This document shows, piece by piece, positions 1 to 7,717 of a stretch of DNA of 64,000 nucleotides. The stretch is from positions 105,079 to 169,078 of the forward strand of contig CABUPU010000002.1 in NCBI GenBank assembly GCA_902493595.1, given 5' to 3'. Every line of letters begins with the position of its first letter. The first letter of the stretch is position 1. The notes below the pieces were generated by a model. It did not search any database and had not been told where the DNA came from. It saw only the letters and a program-made list of their open reading frames with translations. The position numbers and the translations under genes are program-made. This stretch comes from an uncultured Mycoplasma sp. GTDB taxonomy: Bacteria > Bacillota_I > Bacilli_A > RF39 > UBA660.

Positions 1-15
1 AATTAAATCTTTATG

Positions 16-54
16 AAGATAGTAAACTAAAAATGTAAACTATCTTTTTTTTTT
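16..54 (+). terminator. Rho-independent terminator
   Basis: AAGATAGT (16-23) pairs with ACTATCTT (39-46), and a run of ten T follows. It ends a + strand transcript that comes from left of the window and insulates the next gene. Confidence 0.8.
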
Positions 55-91
55 AGTCAAAATCATATATAATATTTTATAGGTGATAATG

Positions 92-1207
92 ATGGATAAA
101 AAAATATATGAAAATATGCGTAAACATAATAAATATTTAAGTGATTATGCTTGTACGGATGATAAAGTAATTAGATTCGAAGAGGAATCCGAGGATTTTA
201 GACCAGGCTTTTTTAGAGATATAGATAGAATTATTTATTCACTATCTTATGTAAGATATATGGATAAAACTCAAGTTTTTACTGAAACTAAGAATGATCA
301 TATTCAAAAAAGAATGATTCATGTACAGTATGTATCTAAAATTGCAAGAACTATAGGAAGAGCGCTTAATTTAAATGAGGATTTAATCGAGGCGGCAGCC
401 CTTGGCCATGATCTTGGACATACACCTTTTGGACATGTAGGGGAAAGAGTATTAAATGAAATAAGTAAAGAAGTAGGCGAAGGATATTTTATGCATAACA
501 TAAACAGTGTTAGAAACCTAATGTTTGTTGAAAACTATGGTAAAGGTCAAAATATTAGCCTTCAGGTGCTTGATGGAATAATGTGTCATAATGGTGAACT
601 TGTTTCAAATGAATATTATATTAAACCAAAAACTAAAGATGATTTTTTAAAGGAATACTTTGAATCTTATAAATCTTTAGAGGTAGCCAAATATTTAAGA
701 CCAATGACCCTTGAGGGATGTATAGTAAGAATAAGTGATATAATTGCTTATTTAGGAAGAGATATCGAAGATGGTGTAAGAATGGGACTTGTATCTTTCG
801 AAGAAATTCCCAAAGAAATAGTAAATGTTTTAGGTAAAACTAATAGAGAAATAGTTAATACAATAATTACTGATATAATAACTGAAAGTGAAGACAAAAG
901 TTATATAAAAATGAGTGATGAAGTATTTAATGCAATCTCTAAATTAAAGGACTTTAACTATGAACATATTTATGGGAAGGCTTATACAGTTAAAGAAAGA
1001 GAACTTATTAATAAAATGTTTAGAACAGTATTTAATGGCTACTTAAATGATTTACAAACTAAAAATTATGATAGTCCAATATTTTATTCTTACTTAAATA
1101 ATATGGATAAAAAATATTTAGAAAGTTCTAATGAAAGAATAGTACTTGATTATATATCAGGTATGACCGATGATTATTTTATATCATCTTATAAAAAATT
1201 TGTTTAA
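92..1207 (+). CDS. dGTPase-like HD-domain phosphohydrolase
   Basis: This protein of about 371 residues belongs to the HD superfamily and resembles deoxyguanosinetriphosphate triphosphohydrolase-like proteins, which hydrolyse dNTPs to deoxynucleoside and triphosphate. The metal-binding pattern is visible: a histidine in HIQKRMIHVQYVSKIAR, then the HD pair in AALGHDLGHTPFGHVGE, and a later Asp in VRISDIIAYLGRD. The frame is open from a GTG at 83 and an ATG at 89, but AGGTG at 81-85 is best spaced for the ATG at 92. The substrate is inferred from family resemblance and could be another nucleotide. It is followed by the M16 peptidase pair and may share its transcript. Confidence 0.85.
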   Translation: MDKKIYENMRKHNKYLSDYACTDDKVIRFEEESEDFRPGFFRDIDRIIYSLSYVRYMDKTQVFTETKNDHIQKRMIHVQYVSKIARTIGRALNLNEDLIEAAALGHDLGHTPFGHVGERVLNEISKEVGEGYFMHNINSVRNLMFVENYGKGQNISLQVLDGIMCHNGELVSNEYYIKPKTKDDFLKEYFESYKSLEVAKYLRPMTLEGCIVRISDIIAYLGRDIEDGVRMGLVSFEEIPKEIVNVLGKTNREIVNTIITDIITESEDKSYIKMSDEVFNAISKLKDFNYEHIYGKAYTVKERELINKMFRTVFNGYLNDLQTKNYDSPIFYSYLNNMDKKYLESSNERIVLDYISGMTDDYFISSYKKFV

Positions 1208-1246
1208 ATAAATAAAATTAATACATAATAATTAAGAAGGAGAGTT

Positions 1247-2521
1247 ATGGAATATAATACTATAGATAAAAGTTCATACAAAATTCATACTTTAAAATAC
1301 GATAGATTTAAAACTAGTGATATTGAGGTTATATTTAGATTTAAAACTGATAAAGAAAGATTTCCTATTGTAAGTCTTTTGTGTGAGGTAATGGGAACTT
1401 GTAATAAACATTATAATTCACTTAGAAACTTAGCACTTAAAAAAGAGGACTTATATAATATATATTATTCTACAGGTATAAGTAGAAAGGGGTATGTTAC
1501 CTCACTCACATTTAGAGTAAATTTTATTAATCCAGAATATATTAGTGAAAATGATTATCTAGAAAATGTCGTAAAATTCTTATTTGATATGATATTATTT
1601 CCTAATGTAAAAAATAATGAATTTGCTGAAATCCCTTTTGAAAATGGTAAAAATGAACTTTACCTTGATATTGATAGTACAAAAGAAAATGCTATGCAGC
1701 TTGCTTTTGATAATGCTTTTGACACTCTTGATAAAAATTCAATATCTGCTTTATCAGTAACTGGTACTAAAGAGGAAGTTAAAGCTATAACTAGGGAAGC
1801 ATTATATAAAGAATATTTATATATAATGCAAAATAGTATTGTTGATATCTTTGTAATGGGTAATTTAGATATGAATAAGGCAGTATCTTTAATCAAAGAT
1901 AATTATCATAATAACAGAGTAAATTATATAAATTTTAATTATTATGTAAAAAATATTGAAAGAAAGAAACCAATAGTTAAAATGGATGAATCTACATTTA
2001 AACAATCATCTTTAGTAATGCTTTATAATATTAATGATATTACCGAGGAAGAAAGAAGAAGTGTATACCCAGTATTTAATTATATTATAGGTTCTGGGGG
2101 ACTATCCTCAAAACTATATAAATATTTACGCGAAGAAAATGGTTTATGCTATAGAGTATCAAGTGTTTTAAATGTTTTTGATAATGTTTTCGAGGTAGAT
2201 GTTTCCCTTAGTAAAGAAAATATTGATAAAGCAGTTACTTTAATAAAAAAAAGTGTTAGTGAAATGGTCAAAGGTAAGTTTACTGATGATGATGTAAATA
2301 ATGCAAAAAATAATATAATAAATAATATTGAATTAAATTCAAATAGTCAATCAGGAATAAATAATAACTATGTTTCACAAAAATTTGTAAATGATTATAC
2401 ATTCGAAGAGAAAAAAGAGCATATAAAAAAAGTTACAAAAAGTGATATTATTACTTTTGCAAAAAAATTAAAATTAAATGTAGTTTATGCTTTGTGTGAG
2501 GATCAAAATGGAAAAAATTAA
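1247..2521 (+). CDS. M16-family inactive subunit, YmfF-like
   Basis: A 424-residue M16 (pitrilysin-type) protein. It lacks the HxxEH zinc motif: the equivalent N-terminal stretch reads LLCEVMGTCNKHYNSLRNL. That is typical of the non-catalytic partner (YmfF/YfmF type) that pairs with an active subunit. The C-terminal half has the conserved GSGGLSSKLYKYLREENGL pattern of M16 domain 2. AAGAAGGAGA ends just before the ATG and is a good ribosome binding site. The gene overlaps the active partner by 14 bases, so the two are probably translated together as a heterodimer. The homologous pair in low-GC Firmicutes is annotated with elongation factor P modification, but the substrate here is unknown. 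Confidence 0.85.
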   Translation: MEYNTIDKSSYKIHTLKYDRFKTSDIEVIFRFKTDKERFPIVSLLCEVMGTCNKHYNSLRNLALKKEDLYNIYYSTGISRKGYVTSLTFRVNFINPEYISENDYLENVVKFLFDMILFPNVKNNEFAEIPFENGKNELYLDIDSTKENAMQLAFDNAFDTLDKNSISALSVTGTKEEVKAITREALYKEYLYIMQNSIVDIFVMGNLDMNKAVSLIKDNYHNNRVNYINFNYYVKNIERKKPIVKMDESTFKQSSLVMLYNINDITEEERRSVYPVFNYIIGSGGLSSKLYKYLREENGLCYRVSSVLNVFDNVFEVDVSLSKENIDKAVTLIKKSVSEMVKGKFTDDDVNNAKNNIINNIELNSNSQSGINNNYVSQKFVNDYTFEEKKEHIKKVTKSDIITFAKKLKLNVVYALCEDQNGKN

Positions 2522-3782
2522 AATAGAAAGAACTGATGAAATAGTTTATCATCATAAATTAGATTGTGGTCTTAATATTTATATTTGGGAGTGTAAGGAA
2601 TCTAGTGATATTAATCTAACCTTAACAGTTAAATATGGTAGTGTTCATACTAACTTTGAGGTAAATAAAAAAGATATTAAAGTACCAAATGGAATGGCTC
2701 ATTTTTTAGAGCATATTAAATTTAATGAAGAGGATAATAAAACCTCACATGATTATTTTTATAAAATTGGTAGTTATGTAAATGCCTATACAACCTTTGA
2801 CCATACATGTTATGAAGTTACTACAAACGATAATTTAAAAGATAACTTAAATCATTTACTATATTTTGTTAATAATGATTATTTTACAAAAGAACTTGTA
2901 AGTAAAGAAAAACCTATTATTATTGAGGAAGCCAAAATGACTAAAAATAATCCCTTTAATGAAGGATATTTTGAACTTCTAAATAATATTTATAAATATG
3001 ATAATCATAAGTATTTAATTACGGGTGATGAAGAAGATATAAAAAGTATTAGTATAGAGGATGCTAAAAATGTATTTGATGCTTTTTATCATCCAGAAAA
3101 TATGTTTTTAGTTGTAACTGGTAATGTAAATCATTATGAAGTAATAAAACTTTGTGAGGACTTTTATGAAAGTTTTGATAAAAAATATTTAAATCCAAAG
3201 ATAATTTCTATGAAAGAACCTAAAAAAGTTAATATTCCTTATTCAGTAATAAATACCAATGTTACAAAAGAAAACCTTTATTATGGTTTGAAAATAGATA
3301 AAAAGAAATATAAAGATTATAGTAAATTAGAACTTAGTATGTATATGAATATACTTCTTAGAAATAATTTTAGTGGTACATCAGAGTTTTATGAACATAT
3401 TCGTAATAACCATTTAGTTGATGATTTTTCTTATACATTTACGCAAAATGATGATTATGCTTTAATTTTATTTGAAGCTGTTACATCTTATGCTAAAAAA
3501 CTTATTGAACTTTTAAAGGAAAAACTTAATAATTTAGATATCAATGAAAATGATTTTAATCGAAAGAAAAAAGTTTTTATTGCAAATGCAATAGTGGATT
3601 TTGAAAATGCTTATCAAGTTAATAATGAAATAAGATCTAGCATCTTAAAATATAATAAAATGCTTAATGATATACCATCATCAATAGAAAATTTGAAATT
3701 TGATAAATTTGCTAAAGTAAAAGATAATCTAGGTAATGAAACTGCATATGTTATTTTAAAACCAATAAAAAAAGAAGAGTGA
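2508..3782 (+). CDS. M16-family zinc peptidase, YmfH-like
   Basis: The catalytic partner of the preceding gene. It keeps the inverted zinc motif HFLEH at about residues 65-69 and a downstream EEAKM helix that should give the third ligand (about residue 144). I chose ATG 2508 over the upstream in-frame ATG at 2487, because GTGAGGAT directly precedes 2508 and the 14-base overlap fits translational coupling. At about 424 residues it is a normal two-domain M16 subunit. The gene ends in a terminator shared with the convergent rpsD. Confidence 0.88.
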   Translation: MEKIKIERTDEIVYHHKLDCGLNIYIWECKESSDINLTLTVKYGSVHTNFEVNKKDIKVPNGMAHFLEHIKFNEEDNKTSHDYFYKIGSYVNAYTTFDHTCYEVTTNDNLKDNLNHLLYFVNNDYFTKELVSKEKPIIIEEAKMTKNNPFNEGYFELLNNIYKYDNHKYLITGDEEDIKSISIEDAKNVFDAFYHPENMFLVVTGNVNHYEVIKLCEDFYESFDKKYLNPKIISMKEPKKVNIPYSVINTNVTKENLYYGLKIDKKKYKDYSKLELSMYMNILLRNNFSGTSEFYEHIRNNHLVDDFSYTFTQNDDYALILFEAVTSYAKKLIELLKEKLNNLDINENDFNRKKKVFIANAIVDFENAYQVNNEIRSSILKYNKMLNDIPSSIENLKFDKFAKVKDNLGNETAYVILKPIKKEE

Positions 3783-3794
3783 TCTTCTTTTTTT
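3767..3794. terminator. Bidirectional terminator between ymfH-like gene and rpsD
   Basis: A perfect 12-bp stem, AAAAAAAGAAGA with TCTTCTTTTTTT around a GTGA loop. Its A/T arms supply a T-run on either strand, and it lies between two convergent genes. Confidence 0.8.
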
Positions 3795-3796
3795 GA

Positions 3797-4399
3797 TTAT
3801 CTATTGTAGAACTCAACGATTAATTGTTCATTAATTTCTTGATTTAATTCACTTCTATCTGGAACTCTAACATATTTTCCAGTAAGTTTTTTAGAATCGA
3901 ATTCTACATAAGCAGGAGTTTTAATTCCTAGTTCAATTGTTTCTCTAATACCAGCATGGTCTAAAGAATTTTCTTTAACTGAAATTACATCTCCAGGTTT
4001 ACAAGTATATGATGGAATGTCAACTTTAACATCATTTACTAAAATGTGTCCATGGTTAACAATTTGTCTTGCAGCTCTTCTTGTTCTAGCAAGTCCCATA
4101 CGATAAACTAAATTATCTAGTCTTGATTCAAGTAATACTAGTAAGTTTTCACCAGCAATACCATGCATTTTAGATGCTCTATCAAATACTTTTCTAAATT
4201 GTTTTTCAGTAAGTCCATACATAACTCTAACTTTTTGTTTTTCTTGAAGTTGGATTCCATATTCACTTAATTTTCTTCTTTTGTCTTTACCATGTGCACC
4301 TGGTGCATAAGGTCTTTTTGCAAGTTCTTTACCAGTTTCAAGTGTAGAAAAACCATATCTTCTTGATTTTTTATATGTAGATCCTGTATATCTAGCCAT
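3797..4399 (-). CDS. rpsD: 30S ribosomal protein S4
   Basis: A full-length 200-residue S4. The N-terminus starts MARYTGSTYKKSRRYG, and the S4 RNA-binding domain is seen at LESRLDNLVYRMGLARTRRAARQ followed by VNHGHILVNDVKVDIPSY. S4 nucleates assembly of the small-subunit 5' domain and, in Bacilli, represses its own mRNA. As in Bacillus, the gene is monocistronic and preceded by a long leader and a consensus promoter. The motif AAAGGAGG lies just upstream of the start. The N-terminal zinc cysteines found in some S4 proteins are absent (C-minus form). Confidence 0.98.
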   Translation of the reverse strand: MARYTGSTYKKSRRYGFSTLETGKELAKRPYAPGAHGKDKRRKLSEYGIQLQEKQKVRVMYGLTEKQFRKVFDRASKMHGIAGENLLVLLESRLDNLVYRMGLARTRRAARQIVNHGHILVNDVKVDIPSYTCKPGDVISVKENSLDHAGIRETIELGIKTPAYVEFDSKKLTGKYVRVPDRSELNQEINEQLIVEFYNR

Positions 4400-4549
4400 A
4401 TCTATTTTCCTCCTTTCAAATATTACAAATAAAAAGATAGGTATTAATTTAGTATAGGGAGTTTACAATAATTTCATCTTAGGCAGAAGATTACTTTATT
4501 TTGAAGTAAACACATTATACAAATTAATATCACTGCCAATTTAAATTGC
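4400..4549 (-). promoter_or_regulatory. rpsD mRNA leader, possible S4 autoregulatory element
   Basis: About 150 bases lie between the promoter and rpsD. Near its 5' end GTTTAC can pair with a downstream GTAAAC, leaving a structured domain before the AAAGGAGG site. In Bacilli rpsD is autogenously controlled by S4 binding its leader. I infer the same role from position and length; I did not match it to a known covariance model. Confidence 0.45.
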
Positions 4550-4555
4550 ATAATT

Positions 4556-4584
4556 ATTATAAGATTTATATACTTTAATGTCAA
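4556..4584 (-). promoter_or_regulatory. Consensus sigma-A promoter for rpsD
   Basis: On the - strand TTGACA (4584-4579), a 17-base spacer, and TATAAT (4561-4556). Both hexamers and the spacing are perfect, as expected for a ribosomal protein gene. Confidence 0.9.
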
Positions 4585-4593
4585 GTATTTCAT

Positions 4594-4615
4594 AAAAAAA
4601 CCTACATAAAGTAGG
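4594..4615 (-). terminator. Terminator upstream of rpsD promoter
   Basis: On the - strand CCTAC, a TTTAT loop, GTAGG, then seven T. It closes the upstream tRNA-Arg/KilA-N relic transcript just before the rpsD promoter. Confidence 0.75.
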
Positions 4616-4750
4616 GGATTTTTCTTTAGATGATGTCATAGATTAAAAATACAAATATTAAATTTGAAAACAAATTAAATTTTTTTAATTACTTAATATC
4701 AATTAAATTTTTATTTAAAGTTTCTAATTATTTAATTGTTTTATCATTTT

Positions 4751-4979
4751 CTAATTAAAATTTTCAAAGGTTGTAAATTCGTGACCTTTAGATTTTTTTA
4801 TTTTTTACACATAAGCCTAAATAAGCAATAACATCTTTATTTCTCATCTAAGTTTGTATTGGTATCTTTGGTTCCACCGAATTTACATATCTTGCTAAGT
4901 TTATTAGCAATATAAATTCTTTATTGTTTATGGTTATTACTTTAATTTTAGTATTATTAACATCTAATTCTAATTTCAT
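4751..4979 (-). pseudogene. Decayed KilA-N/RhuM-type phage gene fragment
   Basis: Reading the - strand from ATG 4979 gives an N-terminus with IKVITINNKEF and LARYVNSVEPKIPIQT. A TAG stop then follows where related proteins usually have Trp. The frame continues as MRNKDVIAYLGL, and after a frameshift KGHEFTTFENF appears. This order (short beta hairpin, EPK..IQTWMRN..T/VIAYLGLW, NPNFK..EF..F) matches KilA-N/RhuM domain proteins of phages and mobile islands. It has at least one stop and one frameshift and is truncated, so it is a relic. No other phage genes are next to it. Confidence 0.6.
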
Positions 4980-4990
4980 TTTATTGTATA

Positions 4991-5022
4991 TTAAAACTCG
5001 AACCTTTTTATTAGATCGAGTT
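4991..5022 (-). terminator. Hairpin downstream of tRNA-Arg
   Basis: AACTCGA and TCGAGTT form a 7-bp stem; on the - strand it is followed by TTTTAAT. It is probably a weak tRNA terminator. Confidence 0.45.
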
Positions 5023-5033
5023 AATTATCAATT

Positions 5034-5110
5034 TGGCGTCCTCGGGGGGATTTGAACCTCTGACCTACCCCTTAGGAGGGGGTCGCTCTATCCAGCTGAG
5101 CTACGAGGAC
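5034..5110 (-). tRNA. tRNA-Arg(CCT)
   Basis: A 77-base cloverleaf including encoded CCA. The acceptor arms GTCCTCG and CGAGGAC pair, the T loop is TTCAAAT, and the anticodon loop CTCCTAA gives anticodon CCT, reading AGG. Confidence 0.96.
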
Positions 5111-5121
5111 AAGATGCTATA

Positions 5122-5241
5122 TTATATAAACATATAGCAAATTAGAAATACGATTACAGCCGCTAAAACAGCAGTTACCATAAGTAGGGCATAAAACTTA
5201 CTTTTCTCAATCATTTCTGGTTTTTTAGTACTTTTTTTCAT
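5122..5241 (-). CDS. 39-residue single-pass membrane protein
   Basis: A small gene with a good ribosome binding site (AAAGGGATTG ahead of ATG 5241). The product has a lysine-rich N-terminus (MKKSTKKPEMIEKSK) followed by one hydrophobic span of about 22 residues (ALLMVTAVLAAVIVFLICYM), so it should insert as a single-pass protein. It lies 11 bases upstream of tRNA-Arg on the same strand, and the two probably share a transcript. I do not recognise a family. Confidence 0.6.
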   Translation of the reverse strand: MKKSTKKPEMIEKSKFYALLMVTAVLAAVIVFLICYMFI

Positions 5242-5353
5242 CTTCAATCCCTTTCTATAAGAATTATAGCACATATTTATTTATTTTTTAAGTCTAATAC
5301 TTTTATTTTTTATCTTTTTCATGTCTTGTTTTGACATGTAATGCCCGAAGTCC

Positions 5354-5381
5354 TTGCAATCATAAATTTTATATGTATAAT
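5354..5381 (+). promoter_or_regulatory. Left inward promoter of element A
   Basis: TTGCAA (5354-5359), 16 bases, TATAAT (5376-5381). The -10 is conserved in copy B, with TCGCAA as -35. It would drive the small ORF at 5482. Confidence 0.6.
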
Positions 5382-5481
5382 AAATACTCGAACGTGCAGG
5401 AATGGCGCTACTTTTCCAACAGTCCAGAGGGTTTTGGGTGTAATTTTGCATCTTTGATTTCAATGGAGAGGAGGAATGTGT

Positions 5482-5628
5482 GTGAAAAAGAGGACGTATG
5501 AAAGACTACTAATCTGGATCATATTATTTTGCTTGGTTGTAACAAATCAAGACAAAATAAGAAGCGTCATCCGTAGTATAATAGAATTCATCATTTGCTT
5601 ATTACAACTTTTGAATTCTAAAATATAG
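5482..5628 (+). CDS. 48-residue hydrophobic peptide of the repeated element
   Basis: GTG 5482 lies 7 bases after AGGAGG; an ATG at 5476 is in frame but too close to that site. The product is basic at its N-terminus (KKRTYERLLIW), has a hydrophobic run (LLIWIILFCLVV), a charged middle (NQDKIRSVIRS) and a second hydrophobic stretch ending LLQLLNSKI. Element copy C encodes a recognisable relative broken by two stops, with KKN, IIL, IKRAV and LKS aligned, so the peptide has been under selection at some time. Small size, amphipathic/membrane character and the flanking convergent promoters recall type I toxins, but I know no named family that matches. Confidence 0.5.
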   Translation: MKKRTYERLLIWIILFCLVVTNQDKIRSVIRSIIEFIICLLQLLNSKI

Positions 5629-5687
5629 GATAACGCTGCCTTTGAATAAACTTAGGTAACGTGATATCTTGCACGTTCCTTAATATT

Positions 5688-5717
5688 AATATAACATTTA
5701 TTTATATAATTATGCAA
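5688..5717 (-). promoter_or_regulatory. Right inward (antisense) promoter of element A
   Basis: On the - strand TTGCAT (5717-5712), 18 bases, TATATT (5693-5688). The same layout is kept in copy C. It would produce an RNA antisense to the 3' end of the peptide mRNA. Confidence 0.5.
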
Positions 5718-5722
5718 GATGT

Positions 5723-7018
5723 TTAGTGTCTAAAATATTTATTAATGTAATAATAATTAAGAGAAACCACTAAAATGATATTTATAATTTCAGCAATTAA
5801 AAGACCATATATACCAATTTCTAAAAAAGATAATATACTTAAAAATAATAATTTAACAATACCAGAAAATATAGTTATTTTAAGTGTTACTTTAGCTTTA
5901 CCAATCCCTTGCATAAAAGAGGCAAATATACTTTCAAAATAAAACAATATAAAAAATGGAGCAAGAAGTTTTATATAATCAGTACCAAGAGTTGTTTTAT
6001 ATAAAAAGAATAATAATTCATTTCGAAAAATAAAAATGCAAAAAGTTGAAATAAGTCCAATAATAAATGTATATATACATGCTTCTTTTAATCTTTTTTT
6101 AACATAATATGTATTATTATTTTCATTATATTTTGATATTTCAGGAATAAGAGCAAGAGAAATAGCACTTATAAAAAATGATGGTATTGTTAAAGTGGAA
6201 ATTGCATAAGCATTATAAGCACCATATTCTGTTAAAATAAAATAATGGGAATAACCTTTATATAATAATATATTAGTAAGAATAATTGGTTCAAAAAAAT
6301 AGCATATATTTCCAATAATTCTACTTGTAACTGTTGGTATAGATAAATTTAAAATATCTTTTATATCACTTTTTGAATATGATAATTTATACATAGTCTT
6401 AACATCTTTTTTATTCATACATATAGAAAATACTATTATCGATGCAGCCTCAGTAAAAAGAAATGTTAGTATTAAACCAACAGCTGCATGAACATAAGAA
6501 ATTTCAATTAATTTAGGTATAACTGTAAGAATTAAAATAAGTCTTATTAATTGTTCTACAGTATTTGAAAGTACATGAGGATAATTTTTTTGTATACCAT
6601 AAAAGTATCCTTTGAATATACAAGCTATCGAAGAAAAGGGTAATGTTAATGCCATAGCAATTAATAAATAATATGTTTTAGGTTCCTTTAAAAGATTATT
6701 TGCTATAAATGGACTTACTATAAACATAATTATTATTAATGAAATATTTAATACTAATATTATATTTAAAGCATTATTTAATATTTTTTTATCTTTATTT
6801 TGAGCAATTAATTTAGCAATTGTAGTAGGCATAGCAAATGTACCAATAGTTAAAAGTAAAGAATATGTTGGCATTACAATTGTATATAAACTTATAGTTG
6901 TATTTCCTACAATTCTTGTAAATATTATTTTTATAATAAGACCTAATACTTTAGTAGAAAGTCCACTTAACATAAGAATAAATGTAGATGTAAAAAATTT
7001 ATTTTTAAATAATTTCAT
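5723..7018 (-). CDS. spoVB: MOP-superfamily flippase, SpoVB-like
   Basis: A 431-residue polytopic protein of the polysaccharide-type MOP exporters, with about 12-14 hydrophobic segments and no long soluble domain. The start KLFKNKFFTSTFILMLSGLSTKVLG and the APFFILFYFESIFASFMQGIGKAK block fit Stage V sporulation protein B and its MurJ-like relatives, which flip lipid-linked cell-wall or cortex precursors. The neighbouring comN-rel-dtd genes reproduce the Bacillus spoVB locus, which supports the assignment. No ribosome binding site is evident upstream. The repeated element abuts its 3' end. Confidence 0.8.
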   Translation of the reverse strand: MKLFKNKFFTSTFILMLSGLSTKVLGLIIKIIFTRIVGNTTISLYTIVMPTYSLLLTIGTFAMPTTIAKLIAQNKDKKILNNALNIILVLNISLIIIMFIVSPFIANNLLKEPKTYYLLIAMALTLPFSSIACIFKGYFYGIQKNYPHVLSNTVEQLIRLILILTVIPKLIEISYVHAAVGLILTFLFTEAASIIVFSICMNKKDVKTMYKLSYSKSDIKDILNLSIPTVTSRIIGNICYFFEPIILTNILLYKGYSHYFILTEYGAYNAYAISTLTIPSFFISAISLALIPEISKYNENNNTYYVKKRLKEACIYTFIIGLISTFCIFIFRNELLFFLYKTTLGTDYIKLLAPFFILFYFESIFASFMQGIGKAKVTLKITIFSGIVKLLFLSILSFLEIGIYGLLIAEIINIILVVSLNYYYINKYFRH

Positions 7019-7174
7019 TATATTAAATTTTATTAAATAAATCTAAATTCTTTACAACTATATTAGTTTAGTTAAATTATTTATAATCTCAGTATTAACC
7101 TTGTTCGTATTTTTCCAAAATATATAGATTTAAGAAAAACTATCTCACTATTTATAAGGTATTGTAGAGTACAT

Positions 7175-7402
7175 ATGATAAAAAATAATAAAGTAAAAAT
7201 AATAGGTGTAATTTCAAGTATAATACTGTTGGTAATAGTAATAACTGCATCATTTGCATATTTGGGTTTATTTAATATAAATTTAACTGGAACTGCTAAT
7301 CTTAGCACAACTTGTACTTATGACATTGTTCAGGAATATGATAGTTCATTTTATATTTATGGAAGAACAGGAACAATTCTAGATCCATATCATATTGGTT
7401 AA
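7175..7402 (+). CDS. Short secreted or membrane-anchored protein, possibly truncated
   Basis: A 75-residue product. A lysine-rich start (MIKNNKVK) is followed by a ~20-residue hydrophobic segment and ASFAYL, a pattern seen in SipW-type signal peptides of Firmicute surface proteins. The mature part is only about 45 residues with one Cys and no domain I recognise, so it may be the stump of a longer surface protein. No strong ribosome binding site is seen. A clear terminator follows the stop, which supports transcription. Confidence 0.4.
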   Translation: MIKNNKVKIIGVISSIILLVIVITASFAYLGLFNINLTGTANLSTTCTYDIVQEYDSSFYIYGRTGTILDPYHIG

Positions 7403-7408
7403 GTTCAA

Positions 7409-7436
7409 AGTCTATAATCAAAGTTATAGACTTTTT
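7409..7436 (+). terminator. Rho-independent terminator
   Basis: AGTCTATAA and TTATAGACT form a 9-bp stem with a 6-base loop, followed by TTTT. Confidence 0.85.
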
Positions 7437-7477
7437 CTATGTTTTTTAGTAAAATAAATATAGAAAGAAAATGTGTT

Positions 7478-7717
7478 ATGGAAGAAATAAAATTTGAATC
7501 ATTAAATGAATTATTTAATAGGTTATATCCTGCTTTTAATACGAAAGTTTGTGAGTTAAAAAGATCTGGTATTAATGTAAGTGAAGTTAAACTATGGAAT
7601 TATTTAAAAGAAAATAAATGGTCAAATAGTAAAAATCTTACTTTATATGATATGGTAAGTGACATATTAAATCTTTCTAAATCTGATTTTGAAGGTGAAA
7701 AAAATGATGACATTTAA
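7478..7717 (+). CDS. comN: ComN-like post-transcriptional regulator
   Basis: About 79 residues from ATG 7478. The open frame extends to 7439, but that would place the start on the preceding terminator's T-run. The sequence (FNTKVCELKRSGINVSEVKLWNYLKENKW...LYDMVSDILNL) resembles the small helical post-transcriptional regulator family that includes Bacillus ComN/YrzD. Position between spoVB and rel matches that locus. It overlaps rel by 14 bases. The name rests on weak similarity plus synteny. Confidence 0.65.
   Translation: MEEIKFESLNELFNRLYPAFNTKVCELKRSGINVSEVKLWNYLKENKWSNSKNLTLYDMVSDILNLSKSDFEGEKNDDI

Larger units (their letters stand above)
5320..5720. repeat. Repeated element, copy A (most complete)
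   Basis: A ~400-bp element with related inverted ends. The left end has a CATGTC/GACATG hairpin (5320-5338), TTGCAA, TATAAT and GAACGTGCA (5390-5398). The right end, read on the other strand, has TTGCAT, TATATT and GAACGTGCA (complement of 5670-5678), followed on both sides by a similar GTTACC/GCGCTAC-like block. Between them lies a ribosome binding site and a 48-residue hydrophobic ORF on the + strand. Related copies occur at 54854-55015 (left end only) and 57160-57445 (interior and right end). Each end carries a promoter pointing inward, so transcription would be convergent. No transposase and no clear target duplication are seen. It could be a type I toxin-antitoxin-like cassette or a non-autonomous mobile element. 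Confidence 0.6.

Noticed and set aside
5281..5463. 60-residue frame on the - strand
   Set aside because: It lies antisense across the left end of element A, has no ribosome binding site, and its sequence is explained by the promoter and inverted repeat.
7081..7308. 75-residue frame on the - strand
   Set aside because: It is antisense to the secreted-type protein at 7175, which has the better signal peptide and a terminator.
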